This document shows, piece after piece, positions 1 through 9,100 of a DNA stretch of 64,000 nucleotides. The DNA is from Lutjanus erythropterus (lineage: Eukaryota > Chordata > Actinopteri > Lutjaniformes > Lutjanidae). The DNA lies in the NCBI GenBank assembly GCA_020091685.1, contig CM034592.1, forward strand, positions 42,615,622-42,679,621. Direction: 5' to 3'. Within the stretch, counting starts at the first letter, position 1. Every line of letters begins with the position of its first letter. The position numbers were made by a program, and so were the translations under genes. Below the pieces are notes generated by a model. It made no database searches. It was not told where the DNA came from and saw nothing but the letters and a program-made list of their open reading frames with translations.

Positions 1-277
1 TTTTCACGAAAAGACATTTTAACCTGCCACTGTAGGAAAAGCGTTTTTATCAATAACAAAATTAATAATGGCTGTTTTTTATTTAACTGCCCCAGCTTTA
101 GAATCTCCTGGCAGGTTTAACAATGATAGATACTGACTGGCTTAGCTCCAAGTAATAGTCGGACTTCAAGTGCTGGTTTCACAAAAAAAAATTTTAATTT
201 TGCCTTAATTTTTTCACTTAGTCTAATGTAAGTAGTGCAGTTTTGCATAACCCCACTAGTGACACCTTCTGAAGAGT

Positions 278-567
278 GTTTTCATGGTAACAGAAAATAG
301 TGTCGCCTGATGACCAGTGTTTCCATGGTAACAGAAAATACTGTCACCTGACGACCAATGTTTCCATGGTAACAAAAAGTGTTGCCTGATGACCAGTGTT
401 TCCATGGTAACAGAAAATACTGTCACCTGACGACCAGTGTTTCCATGGTAACAGAATTAGTGTTACCTGATGACCAGAGGTTCCATGGTAACCATCACTA
501 ACAACTGTTGATAAGTGTTTCCATGGTAACAGAAAACAGTGACGCCTGCTGACAAGTGTTTCCATGG
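278..567. repeat. Minisatellite of ~41-bp units, each with an X-box-like GTTTCCATGGTAAC
   Basis: Eight copies start at 278, 319, 360, 398, 439, 479, 517 and 558, so spacing is 41, 41, 38, 41, 40, 38 and 41 bp. Each unit carries GTTTCCATGGTAAC or a close variant (the last copy keeps only its first 10 bases), followed by AGAAAATAGTGTCGCCTGAT or a variant. The motif is a near-palindrome around an NcoI site. Continuous frames through the array are an effect of the repeat, not a gene. Confidence 0.9.
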
Positions 568-1470
568 TTTTTTATTTGTTTTGAAACAAATCTTAATTTG
601 CCCATAATTCAGTGAAAATTTGTCCTACTTCAGACACTCAAGATTTAGGACAGCTTTTTGCAACAGATGAAATTAGATATCTGAAGTCTATTAGTTTGGA
701 CTTTGCCAAAGTCTGTGTGAAACTTAACCAGATACACTTTTAGTTCTCCCAGAAGTTATTTCAAGACTGTCCTACTGCTTGTTACCATGGAAACACAGGT
801 CAGCAAGTGTTACTGTTTCTATGGAAACTGTCAGCAGGTGTTGGTGGAACAAGGCTTAGTTATTAGTCTGAACTAGGATAAGAGGGCACTTAATCTTTAA
901 ATAGTCTATGATATTGTGAAGCTTTTTGTCTAACATACACCAATTTAAAGCAAACTTAAAACTTGCCAAATACTACAGACCAGTCTAAAATATCTTTGTG
1001 AAACTAGATACAGCGCATGCTGGGTCACCGTTAACTACAATGCTAAACCAGAGCCATCTTTAATGGTTTTCTCCTCATGACAGGTCAAATTTTCAGAGCA
1101 GTAGTCAGGTTTAATGTTGAGTCACTGAACCTCTGATCAAATGCATCGTGCATGATCAGGTCGTGTCCTGATTTAATATTCCCCACAGTAACAGCATTTA
1201 TATTTACAACTGACAGGCAACATGTGGAACAGCCACTACATGTGTAGGCCTGTAGCTACATCATAACCCCATAATGCAGAACTATAAATCAAACTTAAAC
1301 ACAGACCTAAGGTCTCGGTTTTAAATCTTCAGAGGTTAGCAGCTTTCCTTTGAGGAAACTCTGATCTTGTCTGCACATTTCACCTTTTTATTTCAGGTTT
1401 TCTTTCTCCTTCACAGAAGTTACATCATCACCATTTGCCAACACTGAAAGATCAAACAGACATGTCAAAG
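568..1470. other. AT-rich anonymous sequence
   Basis: Apart from the inverted minisatellite units at 781-850 I see nothing coding or repeat-like here. Confidence 0.5.
781..850. repeat. Two inverted copies of the X-box-like minisatellite unit
   Basis: GTTACCATGGAAAC at 781-794 and TGTTTCTATGGAAAC at 814-828, with the linker CAGGTCAGCAAGTGTTACTG, are the reverse complement of units in the 278-567 array. The two blocks form an inverted repeat separated by about 213 bp. Confidence 0.8.
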
Positions 1471-1482
1471 TGATAAAATGTC

Positions 1483-1488
1483 TTTATT
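1483..1488 (-). promoter_or_regulatory. Possible polyadenylation signal on the minus strand
   Basis: TTTATT on + reads AATAAAG on the minus strand, followed on that strand by a T/G-rich stretch. It would suit a minus-strand transcript whose 3' UTR covers about 1,490-2,060. This is supportive only if the minus-strand exons at 2-4.5 kb are real. Confidence 0.3.
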
Positions 1489-2059
1489 AAACAACAATGT
1501 GCATCAAATTCAGAAATATTTTAAGACATTCCACTGAAATATGTCACACAAGACTTCCCTAAAACACATTCACATTGTCTCAGCTAAGAACTCAAGTAGT
1601 ATTTCAAGCATTTCAAATCAAATATATACAAAATAGTTTTACTGTAAACTAACTATTTAGACCAAAAGTTACATCCAGTGAAAGACTTAATTAGATTATA
1701 CACAATTCAAACATGTCATACAATTAACATAATCTGCTGCATGTGCATCTTCTTCATACTGTTTATTCGACCATGTTGTTTACAGTGTTGCTCAGTCTAA
1801 CTTACAACAAAATAAAACAAATGAAATGCAGTAGATGAGTGAAAGTAAACATAAAATTGTATGTTATGCTGTATGAAAATTAATCTAATCTCTAATCAGT
1901 TTAAAATATAACAGAACCTCCCTGGAGATCTACAAGATATTCTCACCTTCATTTCTAAAACAATTCTGAAAACCTTGTATCCTTAAAAAAAAATCCCGCT
2001 TCTACACCAGTAACAGCCTGAACTACATGAAGACAACTTAACCTCAGTCTCAGTCACTC

Positions 2060-2125
2060 AGTTGGTTTGACGGCCTCTTCCTGATGTTGGGCGCCATCTT
2101 GTGGCCGGTGTCTCCAATAACGGCT
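2060..2125 (-). CDS. Possible terminal exon of an unidentified minus-strand gene
   Basis: On the minus strand a long C/T tract (complement of the G-rich run at 2140-2162) leads to GATCAG, a good acceptor. All three frames beyond it stay open for about 18-25 codons before ending; one ends RKRPSNQLSD. The AATAAA at 1483-1488 lies downstream. I recognise no protein. It may be non-coding. Confidence 0.2.
2091..2104 (-). promoter_or_regulatory. CTCF-like and YY1-like motif
   Basis: GCGCCATCTTGTGG matches the reverse CTCF core in 13 of 14 positions and contains the YY1-type CAAGATGGCGC on the minus strand. Confidence 0.3.
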
Positions 2126-2139
2126 CTGATCACAGAGCA

Positions 2140-2162
2140 GGGAGGGAGGGAGAGAGGGAGGG
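2140..2162 (+). other. G-quadruplex-type tract
   Basis: Five GGG runs separated by A, A, AGAGA and A meet the G3+N1-7 rule on the + strand. The complementary C/T tract could be the polypyrimidine tract of the minus-strand acceptor near 2,126. Confidence 0.7.
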
Positions 2163-2359
2163 AGAGAGAAGAGTGACGGGAGGAGAAAACAGACAAAAAC
2201 GTTATCACTCTTTCAGTAGTTGTATAATTACACCATCTACCTTTTATAAGTCACAGCCCATGACTGTGTGAGTTAATCATTAATGATGAATGTCAATGAT
2301 ACACACCTCTCACAGCAGCAAAGAAGAGCTGACATTTCTCACTCGGACACAAACACACA

Positions 2360-2360
<1 letters not shown>

Positions 2361-2426
<66 letters not shown>
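2361..2426. repeat. (AC)33 microsatellite
   Basis: Uninterrupted AC run of about 66 bases. It generates a spurious His-Thr frame. Confidence 0.98.
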
Positions 2427-2428
<2 letters not shown>

Positions 2429-2537
2429 ATCTCATGTCTGCTGTTTTAAAATGTGAAAATATCAAACGATACAAGAATGACAGTATATATTACTATTTTA
2501 ACATTAAATGAGGTTAACCAGGCAAAACTGTCATGAG

Positions 2538-2651
2538 TTAGTCGTCGTGTTTAGTTTGTAGCAGGGATCTCTTCCACCGCAGAGCCATGCTGTGGCTGAG
2601 GGTGGAATGGGTAACACCACTGCTCTGCTCTGCCTCCTCAGCCTGCACACA
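2538..2651 (-). CDS. Candidate minus-strand exon, unidentified
   Basis: After the minus-strand acceptor GTGTGTGTGCAG the phase-0 frame starts AEEAEQSSGVTHST, continues hydrophilic and ends SLLQTKHDD before TAA. Composition is protein-like. The acceptor's pyrimidine tract is weak because it is part of a TG run. A possible upstream exon at 4396-4469 ends in the matching phase. I cannot name a family. Confidence 0.25.
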   Translation of the reverse strand, partial: CVQAEEAEQSSGVTHSTLSHSMALRWKRSLLQTKHDD

Positions 2652-2694
2652 CACCCAGTATGAAGCACTGGGCTGAAGGGGGGAAAAGAGGCAT

Positions 2695-2702
<8 letters not shown>

Positions 2703-2739
<37 letters not shown>

Positions 2740-2750
2740 CTCTCTCTCTC
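2703..2750. repeat. (AC)17 followed by (TC)7
   Basis: Compound dinucleotide microsatellite. Confidence 0.97.
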
Positions 2751-2859
2751 TATCTGTACAGAGATGAAGAAACACAAAGAAGAATAAGAGACATTCCAAA
2801 AAAAATGAATGAGTTGAAGCTTAATTCAAAGTAAAACATGTAAAAGATGTTCTAAATAA

Positions 2860-3230
2860 GAACTGCAACGATTGAGCAGTCAATCAAGAGACACTGATTC
2901 TGCAACTATTTTGATAGTCGATTAATCGTTTCAGTCAGTTTTCAAGCAAAAATGCCAATAATTTGATGATTCTAGCTTGAGCCTGAGAAACTGGATTTCT
3001 GGGTATTAGGAGTTAAAAAAAACTCTTAAACACTTTAACAGTAACCTTTCTAACCTAACTATGAGTTTAAAACAATACCTTGAATTAAGAAAAAGGAAAG
3101 AAGAACAAGACACCAATGACTTGAAAAGGACATTGATAGGCAGTTTTCATAGTTTACGATGTTAAATGTGCCAAACAATTAATTGATTGGTCAAGAATAT
3201 AATCAGCTGATTTATCAATAAGCCCTAATT
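2860..3230. repeat. Diverged 'CTGCAACTA..GATTAAT' dispersed repeat
   Basis: Begins GAACTGCAACGATTGAGCAG and contains GATAGTCGATTAATCGTTTC and terminal ATTAATTGATTGGTC motifs, shared with copies at 6.7, 7.6, 40.5, 43.9 and 57.6 kb. I recall this as a very common teleost repeat; its class is not clear from the sequence. Confidence 0.5.
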
Positions 3231-4395
3231 AAAAATAGTTTTAGCTCCATTCTAAATAATTTAATCTGTAGTCTTTGTACAGATCATACTCACACGATCT
3301 CTTTCAGTAGTTTTCAAGCTGGGTTCTGGGGTCGAAATTAAGGATGTTCTGTTAAATTAGAGGATCTTGGGATGAGGTTTTTGGTGAAACTGCCAGTGTT
3401 GAGGAGCCAGACGAATCTTTTCATCTGTTCTGGCACACATCAGTGAATTAATCGGGCAATGTCAGGGTATTAGTGTTGGAGAAACTGTAGGTTATAATAA
3501 GTGTTCAGCGTCTGGGAAAAAACATTTTCACAAGTGTCACAAACTATATATGCTTTTCATTGTTTGGTGTTTGAAATATTTGAAATGGCTCCTCAACATC
3601 ATAAGTGCGCTTACAGGGAACAACTAGCAGAACTTCCGTAATGGTCCATAGTGAGTCAAGATATTATTAAAGTTACTGAAACGGAAGTTATAAAAGCATT
3701 TTCATTATGTAGAATGAAAACAACAATTCAATTTGGGACAAAAGTTAGAACAAAGTGTGGGACACATAGGAAAAGGGTTAATTTCAAGCTGCGATAAAGG
3801 GTCCCTGGCAAAAGGAGGAATAGAATATTTTCACTTTTATTGCATTTTTTTTAAGTCAGAACAACAAGGACGAAAAAGGAAGTCATCCTAGTTTGATTAT
3901 TGAGTATGACGGCTTTATTATCTTCAAACCTAAAAGTACTTAGAGAGGATTGATGATCATTTTTGCATTACAATTTTTATATATACACTGAAGAAAAACC
4001 TATTCTCGTATCAAACAAACATGTTTTGTTACATCTGGAGAACAGATGTGTGGGTCGGGGCATCTCTGCAGCACTACAGTACTTCATTATAATGCTGTTG
4101 TCACACATTTTTCATTTAGTTAAAAAATAATTGCTGGGTTCTGTGATTCAGATACTGCACTTGGCCATTTTGCAATTCGACAGTACTGAAATTAATCGTG
4201 CAGCGCTAGAAACAATCCTGTAAATCTGTGGTTTAATGTGCCTCTCTTGTGGTGGTCCTTGACATGTCTTTACATTTCTGCAGGAGAAAAAAAAACATTC
4301 AAATCCAGTTCAAGTTTTTTTTTTTCACCAAAATCCTGCAAAACGCCAAAAAAATGCACTACCCCTTAATTTGCCATCGTATCCAACTGTTCAAC
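3231..4395. other. Anonymous AT-rich sequence
   Basis: No convincing exon or repeat. A good minus-strand acceptor (GTTTTTTTTTCTCCTGCAG) ends near 4,276 but the frame behind it is short. Confidence 0.4.
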
Positions 4396-4469
4396 CTGCT
4401 GCAGGACACGTGGCATAAAGTACTGAGAGCACAGTAACACATGAAGACTTTGGCACAAATCTATTTTAT
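4396..4469 (-). CDS. Candidate minus-strand internal exon, unidentified
   Basis: Acceptor GTTTTTTCTCTGCAG and donor CAG|GTTGAA bound 74 bases with one open frame (phase 2 in, phase 0 out), starting KIDLCQSLHV and ending PRVLQQ. The outgoing phase fits the frame of the candidate exon at 2538-2651. It does not chain in frame with the splice-bounded segment at 4877-4924. Weak. Confidence 0.2.
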
Positions 4470-4876
4470 CTGCAGAGAAAAAACAGCCTCGTCCATGAAT
4501 GTGACACAGTAAAAACGCACCTATGTCCTTGTTGTGTCTCTTTATTTACATGCTACAGATGCAGTTTCCATTTTTTGCTGTCTTTGCATGACTTGGCGGT
4601 TACAGTGAACAGTCCGTCACAGGACACGGTGTCATATTAAAGCCTGACTTGCATTATAACCCTCTGAAGGTCGCGTTTCGGTGGCTAACGGTTATTTTAA
4701 CCTATTTTGACTCAAAACACCGCTGACCTTGTAACGGCTGGAAATTTGAGACGCTGAACTTGTTGATTTACAGTCGCTCGAAATATCATAATAGACTCAG
4801 TGAATATTGTTGATACTCGGTGACAAGGAGTGTAAAGAAGTGAAGATACTGATGTTTAGGTTAAATTATCGCTTAC

Positions 4877-4924
4877 CATTAACCAGTGGGATCCGCGGCG
4901 TACGGACGAGGAAGATGGAAAGGC
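4877..4924 (-). other. Splice-bounded CpG-rich segment, possible 5' exon on minus strand
   Basis: On the minus strand, CTTCCTTTTTCCAG precedes and GTAAGC follows a 48-base segment containing several CpGs (GTACGCCGCGGATCC). Both splice signals are good. It could be a 5' exon of a transcript running toward 2 kb. Confidence 0.25.
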
Positions 4925-5029
4925 CTGGAAAAAGGAAGAGAGAGGAGAGTGGTACTGCTTATCTCAACGTAGCGGGTTGCCAGGTTCGAAGTTTATTCCC
5001 CAGCACGCATGTGTAGGATGCAGGGGTGG

Positions 5030-5200
5030 AAAAAGCATTCACTTCCATTAATTGGCCCACGTGAAAAGTACAAATTCAAAAGTATAGAATTACTTTATTA
5101 CACGTTAAAGTTCAACATTCAAACTCATACTTCAGATGCAAAATGTGCTTAAACTATCAAAGTAAAATTACTTGTTTCGCAGACAAATTGCCCAGGAGTG
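5030..5200. repeat. Fragment of the 'GTACTCAAGTA' dispersed repeat family
   Basis: Starts AGGGGTGGAAAAAGCATTCA and continues with AAAGTACAAATTCAAAAGTA, resembling the better copies at 19.7 and 23.5 kb. Confidence 0.45.
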
Positions 5201-5913
5201 GCTGCATTATATTGTCACTTCGTACTGATGCATCAGTGTGTAAGTAGCTTTTTATTGTTATCAGTTTAATCTACGACAGAGCATTGTATCCTCATCGACT
5301 CATCATATGTTTGTTTGTTTGTTTTTTTTTAAAGAAAAATCCTATTATTAACTTGTAACTGCAGCTGTCAGCGAGACAGCCAGATTACAAGTAGTAATAG
5401 TAGAATTATAAAGACATAATTGTTTGAGGATTAATTCAAATGAGGTAAACTACAGCAATAACTTTGATTAAAACAAGTCAAATCAAAAGGACAGAGGAAA
5501 TCAAAGCATAAAAATACACGATTTCGCCTACAATTTGATACACACACAGAAAAAAAAACATTTGTAGGAATTAACCGTGTCTGCCAGAGTGACTGAAATA
5601 CAAAACACAATAGAATAATTGAAAAAATAATTGGAACGAGACCACTGAAAATGTGAATTTGAATATAAAGACCAATACATAACTTGAATACTGTTGTCTT
5701 TATATTTATATTTTGCATAATGCACATCCAAGTCACTTTGTTAGAGAGCAAGTAGGCCTAACACAACATGGAGTGAAAAAATATTCTTAAAGCAAAAGTG
5801 TATAGTTGGTGATGAGTTGATTTCAGTAGTTTCAAAGACGCAATGACACTAGTCATTCATGAATTATAGAACCAAAAATTCCAGCTCTGTGAATTAAAAG
5901 AACACACAGGCTT
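5201..5913. other. Anonymous AT-rich sequence upstream of LSM3
   Basis: No gene or clear repeat seen; it lies between the possible minus-strand 5' exon and LSM3. Confidence 0.4.
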
Positions 5914-5946
5914 GTTATTTATTTATTTATTTATTTATTTTTATTT
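5914..5946. repeat. (TTTA)n microsatellite
   Basis: About eight units, 190 bases before the LSM3 start codon. Confidence 0.95.
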
Positions 5947-6136
5947 AGATGACTTGTGCTTACATAGCTCATGTAAGTGTTATATGTATAAATATCCGCC
6001 TGTTGTTAATGCAGGAGAGAAGACTTACAAACAACAGTGCAGGTCGTCCTCTTGTAATTGTAATCTGAAAACGCGTGTTTCTACGGACCTGGCAACCGCC
6101 GTACCGGTCAGACTACTCTGCGCAGACTCAACACCG

Positions 6137-6157
6137 ATGGCGGACGAAGTTGAACAG
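6137..6157 (+). CDS. lsm3: LSM3 coding exon 1
   Basis: Seven codons, MADEVEQ, ending CAG before GTCTGT. The ATG is the family's start and sits in the context ACACCGATGG. The 75 bases upstream are richer in CpG than the surroundings (ACGCGTG, CTACGG, CCGCCGTACCGG) and are the likely 5' UTR. Confidence 0.93.
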
Positions 6158-9100
6158 GTCTGTGCATGTGCATTAAATTGTAGTTATTGTCTAACACAGC
6201 GTGTATTTAATCATTCTGAGAGATGGACAGGAGATAGTTATACTCGTGTACTTGTGTTAGGAGGCATATTGTGTTACTTTGTTTGTGTCTGTTGTGTTTA
6301 CAGCGCGTAGAGGCCTGTCAAACAAGCTAGCTCTATTAGCCCGGTTAGCATGTAATGCTACCGTCAGTATAACAAAACGTGTTTGATGCGCGCTGCTGTT
6401 TGTTGAACAAGTCAGAACTCGGCTTCACTTTACTTTAAATGCAGGAAAGATTAAAACTGTGAAACAAAAGACAGCATAATGTTAACACTGCTCACAAGTT
6501 TTCCTCTTTGTTGTGTTGGACAACAGCTGGGTACCATTTAAACCAGTTTGACTTGTTTAAGCTAACACATGTCCAAGCTGGTCACAAAACAAAGGTGAAT
6601 TCTTGAAGAGAAGATGTAGTAAACACAGCGGTGGGATCTGTGGTGAAGGAAACAACAGAATGTCACTGACTCTCCTCTACTTCCTCCATCTCTTTTCTAT
6701 CTGCCCTCAGAGTGTTGTGTCAGTTTGGTTTTGGTTTGATTTAGAGCTGCAATCATTATTGAATTAGTTGTCAACTATTGAATTAATCGACAACTATTTT
6801 GACAATCAAACTTTCTGAGTGACTTTTAAGAGGAAAAAACAGCCATAATTCTCTGATTTCAGCCCCACAAATATGGTTATTTTCTAGTTTGTTGAAACAT
6901 CTGTTACAGCAAACTGGACATGTTTGGCTTGTGGACAACAAACAACACTTGAGGAGGTCACCTTGGACTTTGAGCAACAGTGTCAAAAAAACGTTCACAT
7001 TTTATTTTGATTTTTTTTTTTTTAAGTTGATCTATGTTTTTTTTTATATTTCCATTTGTATTTTAATCCTTTCACCCAATCTAATGAACCAGTCAATCAA
7101 AGAGGGATTTATGTCTAAATCTCTTTATACAACCTTATGGTGTTTTGATGAATAAGTCTTCTTATATCTTGTGTTTAGTTGCCTTAAATGTATTGTACAA
7201 ACTAGTGATGTTAATGATTAATCTTTTGATCACCATTAAGAATTTAACAAATAAAAAAATGTATTAATCAATAATAATATTCGATAATGTATTAAGAAAT
7301 AATTAATTGATAGTCCAGAAATAGCAGTAACTGCATTTGTTGAATAAGGAAACTTAAAAATGAGGGGCACGAAAGAAAATGTGTGTTGTGTATCCTACTA
7401 ATGATCAATCAGTTGGTAGCATTTTCAACTATTTATTAAGAAAAATGCCTAAATTTGCAACCTGTTGTTAGAACTGCAGTGAGCATTGCCCTAAATTGCA
7501 GCTGCATAGTGTTTGATAGCAGCATTGATTATGTTTACCAATTCACTGAAAGTTAAATTAGTTACAAAGGGCTGCAACTAGTGATTATTTTCATATTGAT
7601 TGTTCTGACAGTTATTTTCACTGCTTTCAGAAGCTGGAACAAGCAGATGTTTCAACCCTTTTGCTTGACAAATGACTGAAACGATTAGGCTAATTAGTTA
7701 TGTAAATTGTTGAAAAGCACTTTTCTTTCAACTGAGTAATTGTTGTAATTCTTGTTGTTACATAACTCTACTCCAACATTACATGTTTTATTTCCAAACT
7801 TTTTTGGCCATTTCGTGCAAGATAGGTCAACAGGTTTGGGTTTGTAGAATTTTGATAGATTTGTACTGAAGCCCACACTTGCCTGCAGTTTGCTTTGTGT
7901 GGATTAGAAACTGTAATTGTGTTACACACACTTCTTCTTCCTCACATCTCTTCTCATCTGCCTGCTCCTCCCATCGCAGATCTGCTGCAGCTTCTCCATG
8001 TCACAGCTTTTTTTTCTGTGGTTGTGTGCTGGTGGTCTGATTTACTCTCTGATTGAGGGAAAATGTGTTACAGCTCTAAATTATGCATTAAGAATTTCAC
8101 CAGCTGCAGCCCCAGTTTGTGCCTCTCATTTATTATAATTAGAGTCACAGAGCTGAGCATCTGTTCTTCTTAAAGTAAAAAAGGATAGAAGTCCCTGGTG
8201 ATCTCTGAAAAGCCCAGATGACTTGTTTTACAACACTTACCTTAGTTTTTGAAGGTATTTCAAAAATCCCAGATGACTGTTTGAACACCTGGATTTTAAA
8301 CAAATCTATATGCTGCACTAAAAAGACATTTTAACCAGCTTCCCAAGTTGCAGCTCCCATTTTTTCATAACGCATCTTTCCCTTATCAGTTTGTACAATG
8401 TGAACCAAAATGATCAGCTACATTTGTCAGTATTAACATTACTTTACATAATTTTCTATTTTCACACACAAGGATTTGTTTTTTTCAAAGCAAGCAAGGA
8501 CAGTTCCAGCTGTTTGCCTTTGAAGACATAAGTTGTTGAACAGATTTTTTAAAAATGTGTTTTGCCATGATGCAGCAGACAGAATTGTTTTTAATCCAAT
8601 GGTTAGAACTAACAAAATATTGTCATTTCACACATGCACTGCAACTCTGCTTTTATCCAGACACTACCCAGAGGAGCTGCATGTGTGAACACAAACAAAT
8701 GCATTTTTTGGCCCAGACTTAACCCTTTCTAGCTACTCAGTCCTAAGTTCTGTGAGCTTCATGTGTGAATAGAGCAGCTCAGTGTCCAGAGTGAGCAAGT
8801 GGGCGTTTTGATAACACTGTGCGTTGTGCAGCTACTCACTCTTTCATTGATTGTTTAGTTTTCATACAGATTATCTGCTGATCAATATCAGCCTACATGA
8901 GTCTACATTTTTTGAGCGTGCATTTTCATCATCATCTGTGATGTGAAAACATAAGCGAGAGAAAGTATAAGTATGTGATGATGAATAACAAACTAATGAA
9001 ACATTTCCAGGGAACATTCAAGCCGTGATGAAGGTGTGACTGACCTGAGTACATTTGCTCTTAGGTCTTTAGTGAATTTATGCTGGGCTTGTCTACCTTA

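Noticed and set aside
344-565. 73-codon minus-strand frame rich in METLV/LLPWKH repeats
   Set aside because: It is a by-product of the ~41-bp minisatellite; repeat units simply lack stops in that frame.
2290-2511. Poly(His-Thr) frame
   Set aside because: Translation of the (AC)n microsatellite.
5912-6310. 132-codon + strand frame covering LSM3 exon 1
   Set aside because: It reads through the exon 1 donor into intron 1; only the seven MADEVEQ codons are real.
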